DNA from: Chlorophyllum brunneum
Lineage: Eukaryota; Basidiomycota; Agaricomycetes; Agaricales; Agaricaceae
Assembly: GCA_963576785.1 (NCBI GenBank)
Contig: OY756145.1
Span: forward strand, 1,302,001 to 1,366,000
Length of the DNA: 64,000 bases
Direction of reading: 5' to 3'
Position 1 is the first letter of the stretch, and every line of letters starts with the position of its first letter. Positions 51,160 through 62,041 of this stretch are shown here, in pieces. The notes under the pieces were generated by a model that did no database searches, was not told the origin of the DNA, and saw only the letters and a program-made list of their open reading frames with translations. Made by a program: the position numbers and the translations under genes.

Positions 51160-54100
51160 ATGTCTACTAATAATATCGTCACTGGTTTACCTAAGCTCAA
51201 TAGGCCAAAGAACTATGCGTTCTGGTCTAGAAGGCTTCAGGATGCCCTAACCCTCATTTCTGTTACTGGTTCTGACCAGTCCAGATGGACTGTGACAGAC
51301 CAGGATCTCTCTCCTGCGAATCCTACCACCTTAACGGAGGAGGATAAAAGGAGAGAACAATTGAGAGGTCAGGCATTGGCTGTTATTAATGGCACCTTAC
51401 CTGATTCCCTGTTACTCCATGGGCATGATGCTCCTGGATTCCTCTGGACTGATTTGAAAACCCGCTTTGGGACACCTTCTCCTGCCGCGGTGTATTCAAT
51501 TCTCCAAAGAATGTTGCGAAAGTGCATTTCAGGGAATCAAGATCCAGTAATGGATCTAGCTGAATTGAGAACAATGGCTTCTCAATTAGAAACAGCTAAG
51601 GTAAAATTACCAGAGGTTCTTGGCGCTATGATCGCTTTGAACGCATTACCACCGGATTGGAATGCAGTGGCCCAAACAACATTGGCAAATAATCACGATG
51701 TTGTAGATATGACCTGGGAGGTAGTTCAGCAGGCTATAAATGCTGAGTGGTCAAGACGTGAAGGATCAAGACCCAACATGTCTAACCCCCAAGCATCTTT
51801 TGCCGCGACCGCTAACTACCAAACTCGCCCTCAGGGCAATATCCCCAGGACTCGCCCTGGACCACCCTGGAACCGCTTCCACCCTGGAGGCGATACCAGG
51901 GCCCAGCCTGCGAGAGGTCCTCGCCACCCTGCCAATCCGAGTGGGCAGCCCCCTCAGCCTTCTCCCCCTTCTCCTACCTGGATTAACGTCCAGAAGAAGA
52001 AGAAGAAGCCCAAGAAGCGCCAGGGTAAACCCCACGCCCACATGGCGGAAGCCATGGCGGGCTTTGCCGCTGCCACAGAACTGGCGGTCCATCGTTTCAC
52101 TGGTCCGGGAATGACCCCCTTCGACCTGATGAGACGTATGGACGCGCCTCGACCCGTTCCCGCTCCCGCTCCTCCGACCACTCGTGTACTTGTGAGTGAG
52201 AGACCAAAACCGCTTACTTGGGTTAATCCCAAGAAGGTCCAGCAGGCACGAGAGAATGCTTGTGCTGAGCTCGAGAAAAAGGTGCGTGCTGAAGCACGAA
52301 ACTTATGTTTCACCGCCTTACTCGAAAACTCACTGCAGATCCAACAGGTGATCAACTGGCATGACTGTGTCACTGGTCCTTCGCCTATGCAAATGGCGAA
52401 GAAACGTGCTCTCGATCGATATGATCGAAGAATGCACGAGGTCTCTCACCCCCACGCCCCGAAAGGACGATCGGTGACACCGCCTGGTGCACCTTCGGTT
52501 CCTTCTGGTCACCCCCCAGGTTGTACCTGTGAGGGACACACGAGGGTAAGCAAATGGTTCACTAAACATAGTAACCCCGATATTAACGCGACCTGCGTCC
52601 GCTTCTCTTTTCTTTTACCGCATGGTTCACCATATGCCCTATTAATTTCTCCCAAATTTGGGAATAAACTTAATTTGGCTATGCATCATGTGGTAAAGAT
52701 CCCAAGCATGGACTCCGTCACCCGGGGTGACTCGCTTGAACCCGGAGAGGTTCGGCCGTACTACCTTCCTCCTCCGGAGGAAATAGTAGCTCCAGCCGTT
52801 AGGACCTACGAAGAGGAGTTCCCTCCTCTTCCTCGGACCTCCCCTCCTACGGAGCACTTTCAGAGTAAGAAATTCTCTCTTACTCAAAAGAACAAGACCA
52901 TTGATAGGCATCCTGCCACACTTTCAGTGTTGGTAGACGAAGCCTTCAAACGGCTTGAGAGCAAGAAGGAGGTCGATGACCTCATGGTGCCAGCTCAGGA
53001 TGTCGCCTACGACATCCACGACCCCAGGAACCCTGCAAACGTCGCAGGACCCTCTTCTGGGCCTCTCCCCAAGTCTCCGAAGTCCGAACCTTTTGCTTCG
53101 GCACCTCAATCTGAGGTGTCACTCGGACTCTCGTCGACCGACTATGGGAGCGACTTCGAGAAGAAAGGAGGAGCTGGGTACGTGATCAATTCGATCTTAG
53201 ATACTCCTACTAACCCTGATACACAGTCCTGTCACCAATATGCCGACCGGCCGTCTTCGCAAGAAGAAAGGCAAGGGCAAGGGGAAAGGACGTCGGGGAC
53301 CGGGCATGTAAATACGCAATCGGGATCTTTAGGATCCCATCATCATGTATTTTCTTTGTGCGAATCGATGAATGAGAAGTGTTTTAACACTTCTCAATTT
53401 TCTTGTTTCTCCACGCGTATGCCCGATCAGTATTTAAGAGTACCGGATCAATTCAGATCTCGATCGCAAAGCAATGATCAAAGCATAACGCCACTAGAAG
53501 AATATAGTGACGTATGGTTATTAGACTCAGGGGCATCATGTCATTACACCCCTTATGCGGAAGACTTTATTAACTTCGAAGAACTCGAAGTTTCGATCCC
53601 AATTAAGACTGTAGGAGCACATGGTCCCTACCTTAATGCGGTTGGTCTTGGCGCAGTTATGCTTAAGCATAGAGTCTATAACGGGAAGACTGACAGCGTT
53701 CAACCAACGCAGATATTAATATATCCAGTCTTCCTTTTGAAAGGAACCTCTGAACGACTAATGTCAGTGGGACAGTTATGCCAGGATGGCAAAACTGTTA
53801 GAACAGATGCCAACGAATCAGTAGTAGTTGATAGCGAAGGAAATGCTATTCTTCAAGCATATCCTTCAGCAAGTCGCAACACTACTTTACATTTTGTTAA
53901 TACAAAAATTGTACATTCGGAACAAGCAGCTATGACTGCGGATCCGATCGTTGGCTACAAAGTTGTACATGCGAGATTAGGACATCCCTCTAATCGTATC
54001 CTCAATCACTTTGAGAAAAATACGATTGGGTTTACTCCAGTGTGGATTCCCGAGCAAAAGCCAGTCTGTGACGGTTGTGCCAAGGGAAAGATGCACCAGA

Positions 54101-57100
54101 AACCCTTTAGAGAGAACCCTACACGCGCAAAGCGTCCATTTGAAAGAATACACTCGGATTTAGTTGAACTTCCGATTCTTTCTTACCATAAATTTAAATG
54201 GGTCATGACCATAATGGACGACTTTTCCTCTCATGGATGGATTCGCTTCCTCCATAAGAAATCAGAAGCAGCAGAAGAAATGAAAAATTTCATTGCCTTA
54301 ATTCAGACTCAATACGAGACTAAATTAAAATATCTCTGCACTGATAGAGGAGGAGAGTATGCAACTGACGAGTTGCAATCTCATTTGCGCTCATTAGGGA
54401 TTATACATGAGACCAGTGCACCGCACATACACTAACAAAATGGTCGAGCGGAACGCTTGAACCGAACTCTAATGGATAAAGCAGAAGCCATGCGGCATCA
54501 TGCTTGTATTCCTGATGGTTGGTGGGAGTTTTTTATAGATCATGCAATACATATCTATAATAAAACACCAGTATCACGGCTCATGTGGAAAACACCTTAT
54601 GAAGTGTTGAATCAGAAGATTCCAGACATCTCCAAAGAGAGAGTCTTTGGCTGTGGTGCTTATGTCTTTCTCCCAAAAAAGATAAGAGACAATAAACTGA
54701 CAGCGAAGTCAGAACTCATGATTTTCCTTGGTTGGACATCAGACAGGAAAAATTATCGTTTCATGAGGCACCTAAATGGAAATGTAATCTATACATCTCC
54801 AACAGCCGTATTCAGCGAAGAACACTTCCCTAAATGTGTTGGGAAGAAGCGAGAAGAACGGATGAACCAACCATCATCTTCTACTTCTCGAAGTACACCT
54901 TCGGAAGTTATTGTCTTCCATGCTCCAGATCCATCTACTGGTTTACCTATTGATAAACCACCAAGCCCTATTCCCCGAACTTCTCCCGGAAGTTCTCCGG
55001 AAGAAAGGACTTATAGATCTGTACATGGACGAATTCCAACTCCTTTCCCTGAACCTAAAAAGAATAAAGGAAAGGGAAAAGCACCGAATATCGATACCGA
55101 TGTTCAGGAGGAGTGGGATGGTATTGTGCAAAACATTCTCTTTCCACTAAGAGAAGCACAAACACCAGAAGACGATGACAGTGATGGATTATCATATGCT
55201 GATCCACCTAATCACCCTGAAGGTCCGAACCATCCACCTTCTCAAAGAGATGATCCGGATGTACAACCATTCATACCCTACACCCCTGTCGAAGATGATC
55301 GGGATGCTGGTCCTTCTGTACCACGAGGTCACTCGGATCAAATACTGGTTCCTGAAATACCTCAGAGACCGCAAAGAACCAGAAAAGTACCTGAACATCC
55401 AGGAAACTTCTATGGTTCTACCAAGCATCCAACCAAAATACTCCAGGACTATGAGATGTTCCAACCTCCTAAGTCGAAATTAACAAGTTCTACAAGTAGA
55501 CTTGTTAGACAAATTCGATCAGAGGCTTCCGGAATAATCGATAGACGTTCTCAGCATGAAGCTTCTACATTAGAAGACTTATGCAGAGAAGGAGGAGTAG
55601 GGATGATCGATTATCTGTGCGCTCAAAAAGTTGAATCTCCATTAGTTCCTATTTCTTTCAAGGATCTAAATCGACTACCATCAGAAGAGAAATCTAAATG
55701 GTGGAAAGCGTGCTTAGAAGAGTTAAATTCACTCAAAGAAAGACATGTTTATGACTTAGCTAAACTTCCGCCTGGAAGAAAAGCTGTCAAAAATAGATGG
55801 GTCTTTACACCCAAATCAGATGGTCGATACCGTGCTCGACTAGTAGCAAAAGGATTCTCTCAGATAGAGGGAATCGATTACGATGAACTATTTTCACCAG
55901 TAGTCCGTTATGAGACAGCACGACTCATATTTGCAGTCGCTGCCCTCAACGATTGGGAGATGCTCAGTTTAGATGTTAAAACTGCTTATCTCTACGGAAA
56001 ACTGGATGAAGAACTCTATATGGAACTTCCAGAAGGTTTCAATACAGGTCGTGGTAATTTGGTTTGGAAATTAAACCGAGCCATTTATGGATTAAAGCAA
56101 TCTGGACAACAATGGTGGAAGGAATTGACTAAGTCAATGACCGACCTAGGATTTGTCCGATCCAAACTAGATGCTGGAGTCTATTATTACTACGACCCTG
56201 AAACCAAAGAGCTTATTATAGCTCTGGTCTATGTAGATGACTCAATGTTCGTCGGAATTAGAGGCTCTAGACTTCTATATGAGAAGCGAGCACTCTTTAT
56301 GAAGAAATGGGAATGCCGAGACCTTGGTCCAACTAAAGAGTTTCTTGGCATGAAGATTTTGCGAAATCCTATAAACCGATCAATCACCCTAGACCAAATG
56401 GATTATCTAGGAAAAGTACTTGATCGATTTAGTATAAATGGAAAAGAAGAAATACCATTACCAAATGAATTTATCTTCGAATCCAATACAGGAAAAGCGA
56501 CACCTGACTTCATAAAGAGGTATCAACAGTTAGTAGGATCAGTCATGTATCTGATGATAGGCAGTCGGCCCGACATAGCTTTCGCCACTGTCAAATTGTC
56601 ACAACATATGACCAATCCCACTAAAGCGCATTACAATGCAGGCTTACATTTGCTAAAGTATCTTAATGCTACTCGCAAATATAGAATTACCTATAACGGA
56701 AGTTCTATGCAAGGCCTAAATGCCTTTTCCGACTCTGATTGGGCTGGTGATCCAATTAGTCGTAAATCTGTAACTGGATATTTCTGTTTGTTAGCCAGCG
56801 GAGCTATCGCTTGGTTAAGCAGGAAACAGAAAACTGTTGCATTATCTTCCACTGAAGCCGAATATATGGCTTTGTCAGATTGCAGTCGACAACTTGTTTG
56901 GACTGTCAATTTGTTGGAAGAAATTGGTATCCAATCATTAGCCCCTTATCTCTTCGGTGATAATGAGGGTTCAATATTTTGGGCCAAGAATCCAGTAACA
57001 GAAAAACGATCAAAACACGTCGACGTCAAATACCATTACATTCGTGATTTGGTAGAAGACGGAAAGATTGAAATATTCTCTGTGAAAGGCACTGAAAATC

Positions 57101-57180
57101 CTGCCGATATTCTCACAAAGAATTTAGACAAGATTAAATTCAATCTATTCCGACCTCGCCTTGGCTTGACGTTTGAGTGA
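51160..57180 (+). pseudogene. gag-pol: Copia G gag-pol polyprotein with one premature stop
   Basis: 2006 codons in one frame with TAA at 54433-54435 (codon 1092). Gag: KLNRPKNYAFWSRRLQDALT (residues 11-30), a helical capsid-like part to about 200, and a long basic/Pro-rich linker without a standard CCHC knuckle (only CTCEGH near 460). Protease: WLLDSGASCHYTP (about 786). Pre-integrase zinc part: HARLGHPSN...VCDGCAKGK (about 935-980). Integrase: IMDDFS (about 1018), TDRGGEY (about 1061), then the stop, then NGRAERLNRTL carrying the catalytic Glu. RT: KAVKNRWVFTPKSDGRYRAR, LDVKTAYLYGKLDEELYME, ALVYVDDSMFVG (about 1690). RNase H: SDSDWAGDPISRKSVTGYF and STEAEYMAL. Start chosen at the first ATG after the leader. 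All catalytic motifs are kept. Confidence 0.93.
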
Positions 57181-57203
57181 TTAAAACTCTATATCAATAC
57201 AGA

Positions 57204-57214
57204 GCAAGGAGGAG
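57204..57214 (+). other. Copia G polypurine tract
   Basis: GCAAGGAGGAG directly before the 3' LTR, the expected plus-strand primer. Confidence 0.75.
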
Positions 57215-57786
57215 TGTTGAAGTTTCGGACATATTCTAGAAATAGATTATGAAGTCATTATTCTAATAATAGACTGATCCGTTACTTTCCAGTAACTTCA
57301 TTCCGTAGTAACTTCCTATGAGTTGCTCTGCATACGATGAGAGTCATAAGTACTTGATAGATTATTCTACATAGTACCAATGACTAGATACTACGTTCCG
57401 CAGTACTCCGCAGGCACTACGCCGCAGTTAAAAGGAGTCATAAGGAACAATCCATGCAATACTAGTATTTTATGTAGTATGACTCGTCTATGTTACAATA
57501 TGTATATAAACCCCATGTAGCAGACCTAAGTTCTGCATCTTGTTCAATCGAACAACTTCTTCACCATTGCCTATCTCCTTGAGTACAACACCTCAACTGA
57601 TCTCATTGACTTTAGCCTCTATTCAACTGACATTGATTGCTTTATCAATAATATCTGTCTATCCGAACTACCTTACTACAGGTATCAGATAGAAGCTTAT
57701 TATCTCGGTGAGTAGACCCTACGTTCTCTCCCACTGCGTTTACTGCTGCCCCCAGCAAACAACTTGTTACGGTCCTTTCCTCAACA
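57215..57786 (+). repeat. Copia G 3' LTR
   Basis: 572 bp, ends TGTTGAAG and CCTCAACA, one C/T difference from the 5' LTR at a CpG. Confidence 0.97.
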
Positions 57787-59700
57787 GCTGTTGAGCTCAT
57801 GGTGGTACATAGAGGTTGTCCTCATCACCCTCTTCATCTCCAAAAGAGGGCAAGTCCAGAAATGTCGGTGGAGAGCCAGTGGATGAGTTAGAAGGTGGTG
57901 AATTGTTTGGAGAGGGTAGTGGACCAGCAAACAATGGTATAGCTTCCATTTTTGCTCTAGAGAGGCCAGAGAAGTGTCTTTCATCAAAATCTGCTTGTTC
58001 AGAGATACAGACCTTGCAAGTGGTTGGGTTATAGAACTTCCAACCTTTGTAGCTGGCTGGGTAGCCAATAAAGATGTATTTTTCGAAGTGTGGTTGGAGG
58101 GAATTTTGCTTATCTTGTTGGACATGGATATAGGCAGTGTACCCCCATACTCTAAGGTGTGAAATGTCTGGTTTACGGCCATAAAACACTTCAAATGGTG
58201 TCAAATTTGCAAGAGAAGCTGTAGGGAGGTAGTTCCAAATGTGTACTATCAAAGTAAGGTATTCCCCCTAAAATGATGGTGGTAATTGCAATTCTGAGAG
58301 CATAGCAGTGATCCTTTCCCCCATAGTACAATTTGCTTGTTCAGCTAGGCCATTTTGCTGTGGTCTGTTGTGAGTAGAGTACCTCCTTTCAATCCCAGCC
58401 TGCTTAGTGAACCTCAAGAATGCTTCAGACGTGTATTCACCACCTTTATTGTCCTGTAGAGCTCAAATTTTCATTTCCAACTGGTTTTCAGCCCAAGATT
58501 TGTAGACCTTGAATGCTTCAAAGGCCTCAGACTTGGCCTTGAGTGGGTAAATTGCTCGAAAACATGTAGAATTGTCAATAAATGAGATCCAGTACTTGTA
58601 TCCTTGGACTGTGCTGACTGGAAGCAGTCCATGAAGGTCTGTGTGTACCAGATCAAGTGGGGAGTGGTTGTGACTGAGGGAAGAGGGGAATGGGTTTGCA
58701 TGCATCTTTCCTGCCAGGCATGGCTTGCAAATAGGGTCTGGAGCAGTGGTAGAGTTGAGTTTAAGGCCTGTGACAAGGTCTTGACTTACCATCTTCTTCA
58801 TATTGGCATAATTGTGGTGGATGAAGTGTCTATGCCATAGGGAGAGGTCAAGAGGAAGAGTAGAGGTGTGGAGAGCCGTTTCTGAGTGCCTAGTGATACT
58901 GTCAAGTGATGCTGAGTTGTTGGAATGGATGGTAGTGGTAAAAAGTGTATTTCCTCCAAGTTTGAACTCCATAGAGTGAGCAGTGGTCAAGATATTGAAG
59001 TTCTTGTACTGGGTAAGGTATAGACATGATAGGAGGTTGCTCTTGAGCTCTAGGACATGTAGAACACATGTCAACTCGACTGCTGTGGCCTCTTCTGTGG
59101 CCAGAATGGGTTGGAAGACCACAGACCTAACACCAGAGGCATAGACCACTGAATTGTCTGCTAAATGGATAGGGGTGTGACAGGGAGTGTAGGTCTTGAA
59201 CCAGTGACAATGTAGGGTCATGTAGGATGTTTCACCAGTGTCTGGGAGCCATTGGTAATGTGGTGAGGCATCGCTCCTTGACTTGTTACCACCACCATCA
59301 CTTTTCCACTTCCCTTTCCTTGTTGCACCATTCATTTCTCGGGCTCTCTCTCATGGGCTTGTGTCTTTTCTGAGCCTTCACTGGCTGTAGGAGGGCAGTC
59401 CGGGTGGCAATGTTAGTTGGTCAATGGGTGGTGCACCCTTGGTGAAGGTGATTAAAGGTGGGCATATTCCCACCATTTATCTGACTGATGCCTATATGCA
59501 CAGATCAACAAGGCAGCCCCTTGGTAAAGGGTCTTAAAGGCTGGGATACTGGCCACCTTGCTGGCTTGCACTCGCTGGGTTGTCAGTGGTAGTGGCTCTT
59601 CTAGTAATTCGATGGATTTGCATTCCCATATAGGGTTTGCATGTGGGTTTTCACCCCTGCTGCAGGTCAAGTCTGGCTAGCTTCTTGAGGCTGGGTTATC
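57787..59700 (-). pseudogene. Copia F part 1: gag end, protease, integrase
   Basis: Minus order: a decayed knuckle-like segment (ICAYRHQSDKWWEYAHL, near 59500-59452); a basic linker (GATRKGKWKSDGGGNKSRSD, about 59330-59270); protease QWLPDTGETSYMTLHC (59250 area; DTG triad); LLSCLYLTQYKNFNIL; DLSLWHRHFIHHNYANM and CKPCLAGKMHANPFP (pre-integrase zinc part, 58745-58690); integrase KYWISFIDNSTCFRAIYPL (58600 area, first Asp kept). After a broken part (58462-58253) come NYLPTASLANLTPFEVFYGR and PDISHLRVWGYTAYI (58225-58130) and the linker to 57797. The right border beyond about 59700 is lost in composite copy 2. Confidence 0.85.
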
Positions 59701-61583
59701 CTGGCTGATGACAGACGTCCGGGCCCACCCCCAATTGTGCTTGCATGTCAGTGGGGAGTGTGCTGAAAAAAGCTGCCCTGTCACACCTGTAAGGGACTGA
59801 AAGGATAGGGGACAATAATAGGGGGAATGGAGTGATAACAAGCTGACTGAAAGGACAGGCCACCCCCCACCAGTGTCGCCATGCCTTCAGGAACCCCTCT
59901 GGGGGTAGCGCCTGGTTGTTAGTAGGGATACGCCAAACTCCAGGGCACTAGGCAGGTTTGGGTTGACTCGGGAAAACTCGGGTTGATTGGTGCCCGTTCC
60001 ACAAAATGCTTAAGTAATCCATTCTGCAGGTTGCTTAGGTAATCCAATGTGAGCACCACCCTGGTAGCACCCCCTGCGAGACAGAGATCCCCGCCAGTAT
60101 CAGCATGCGGATCCATGCCCAAAGACAAGTCACCTCCTCTGGGGGTAGGGCATTGCAAAAGTGGCTGCGGGGGAATGGGAAGCTAGTCTAGGGGTCGCGC
60201 CTTGGAGGTACGCCTTTGTGGCCTCTGCCTGCCCAACTAGTGGACCGTAGCGGGCTGTTTACTGGGAGCACACTGAAAAAAGCTGCCTGGTTACCGAGAA
60301 GGAGCAGCCTGGCTCAAGAGGTCAAAATCCTCTGTTGGTGGGTCCCCGTGAAGATCGGGGTGTACCCATTTGAGTTGTTACCATGCGAGAGGTCTGGTTT
60401 TGGGGTGGTGGTGTGTGCAGTCAAGCGGTGAGATCCCGTCCGTGCACTATATAGGAAGAGCACCTCAAGTGAATGGTGGGCCAGTCCTCAGGGATACCGC
60501 GCTCTCTCAGTAGTGGGTGTTCACCCAAGCTAAAGGCTTTATCTCCTAGGAGGGAGGGGCAAATTCCCCGCAATATAGCCGGATGCGACACCAATATGGG
60601 AGCCTGGGAACACACTGGGCATTCTATGGGCACACGATGTCTCAAGACCCCCATTTCCGGGCCTCTAGGAGCTTTATTCCCTCAAGGGGCTCTGTATGCG
60701 GGCTGTTGGAATGGTTCAGGGATTGTCCTGACCATTCCCTTACTTTCTGGTCCGTTCCGTTGTTAGCGAAATGGTCCATTCATCAGGAGGTGCATTTATT
60801 TGCCACCAACCTTCAAGTCACCGCTGGACATCGTCCAGCGACATCCATTGATTTGCTGCATAAACTCAACATAGCAACTGTCCAGAAGGCCTGGAAGGTT
60901 ACCTTCCAGGACTCCTCTTATTGTGGTTCTAACTTCCTTGTTCTCAAGGATAGTAAGAACAAAGTTCTACAGCCAACGTACCTCCATGGGGGTTCTTGGC
61001 TTCCTTCTTTTCCCTCTCAGTCTATTGTGATGAGAGCAAACTGTGCCATTCTCAGGCATGCTCCAACCGGCGAGTATCGCTCCCGGTACCATCCTCTAGA
61101 GCCTATTGGCTGTGAGTGTGGGGCTTCTCTGGAGACTTGCACTCATATCTTGTGCTCTTGTCCTCTGTACAAGAGACGTTATGGCTTGCCAGTCTCTATC
61201 GACCAGCTTGTTAGTTTCCTTAAGCGCAACCCCTCAGTGTTTGCATTTAAGTCCAACATACCACTTGTGGGAGTTGGATAACGTGATGTGGCCCCTGCTA
61301 GCTCCCCATGTCTCTGGCATGTGTAGGATTTAATTGCGAATTGATGCATACTCTCCCTAGGGAGGGAAGGCTAGGGGTCGCTTGCATATCTGGTCTAGGA
61401 CTCGTGCATTCGTGTGTGTTTCTGCAACCGTTCACTCAGACTGCCTGTCGGTGGTCTGGTTTGGCCAGGGGAGAGCCTATCTTTGTATATCATTACTCTG
61501 TAGCCTACATGTCACAGTAGATACAGGTGGACTGCGACCGCACACCACCTTAAACATGACAATTTAAAAAAAAAAAAAAAAAA
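59269..61583 (+). mobile_element. Composite LINE-derived element, copy 2 (2.3 kb)
   Basis: Plus-strand copy of the same sequence as 42859-45171, ending in an A-run at 61565-61583. Its first part (59269 to about 59700) is antisense to copia F gag and continues without a break into copia F on the left, so this locus may be the donor. The middle part (about 59700-60710) is CpG-rich and unassigned. The last part (60711-61583) is LINE ORF2 C-terminus and 3' UTR. No certain TSD. The best candidates are TAATGTGGTGAGGC (59256-59269) against TAGTGTAGTGAGGGC after the tail, which would instead make 59269 its own insertion point. Confidence 0.85.
60711..61281 (+). pseudogene. LINE ORF2 C-terminal piece in composite copy 2
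   Basis: The open frame 60583-61281 enters from upstream non-LINE sequence and then reads LLEWFRDCPDHSLTFWSVPL, DLLHKLNIATVQKAWKVTF, LKDSKNKVLQPTYLHGGSW and CECGASLETCTHILCSCPLY, ending at 61281. It lacks the RT and most of RNase H, so it cannot move itself. The 3' UTR to 61564 keeps the LINE E terminal motif. Confidence 0.85.
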
Positions 61584-61705
61584 GATAGTGTAGTGAGGGC
61601 CTGAAAGCAATGGGAAAGGCTGTAGATGATGAACGTGATGCATTTTGGGCATATTCCATGGCTGAACTGGCTGTAGCTGGGGGCTAGACAGGCAGAGAGG
61701 GTTGT
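61584..61705. other. Unassigned 122 bp between composite copy 2 and gypsy B
   Basis: No convincing ORF or site. It may be the displaced upstream part of copia F gag, but I cannot show this. Confidence 0.3.
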
Positions 61706-61998
61706 TGTTACAACCTTAGTCTAAGACTCAGATTGCAAGTCTTTGGATAAAGACAAGGAAATAGAGAGAAGAGTAAGAGATGATATGATTGGTAAAGTGT
61801 AAGGAATACATCAAGTATTACTACACTTTATATACTAGTGATATGAACTAAGAATAACGGAGCAGAGTAAAGGAGTCACAGGGGACGAGTAGAACGAGTC
61901 AGTAAGAGTACAACCATAAGGGATGAAACAGATGCATAGGAATGATAAATGTGACAGGTGCATGATAGGAATGTACTGTCTATCTATAGTTCATAACA
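61706..61998 (-). repeat. Gypsy B 3' LTR (293 bp)
   Basis: Plus-strand ends TGTTACAACCTTAG and GTTCATAACA. Aligns with the gypsy A LTR, sharing for example GGTAAAGTGTAAGGAATACA and CACTTTATATACTAGTG. The adjacent minus-strand purine tract AAAGGGAGGTAT is the polypurine tract. Confidence 0.9.
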
Positions 61999-62041
61999 AT
62001 ACCTCCCTTTTTACTTTCATGACCCCATGAAATACTGTAGT

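Larger units (their letters stand above)
50402..57786 (+). mobile_element. Copia G: young, nearly intact Ty1/copia element
   Basis: LTRs 50402-50973 and 57215-57786 (572 bp each, one mismatch). TSD GCTGT at 50397-50401 and 57787-57791. A single long gag-pol frame, a primer-binding site and a polypurine tract are present. Only one in-frame stop disables it. It lies in the integrase-RT linker of copia F. The 99.8% LTR identity means a recent insertion. A solo LTR of the family at 23014-23593 shows the family was active earlier too. Confidence 0.97.

Noticed and set aside
42859..61583. Large inverted repeat as a palindromic or segmental duplication feature
   Set aside because: Homology ends exactly at a 16-bp TSD and an A-rich tail at copy 1, so it is a retroposed element pair and not a chromosomal inversion.
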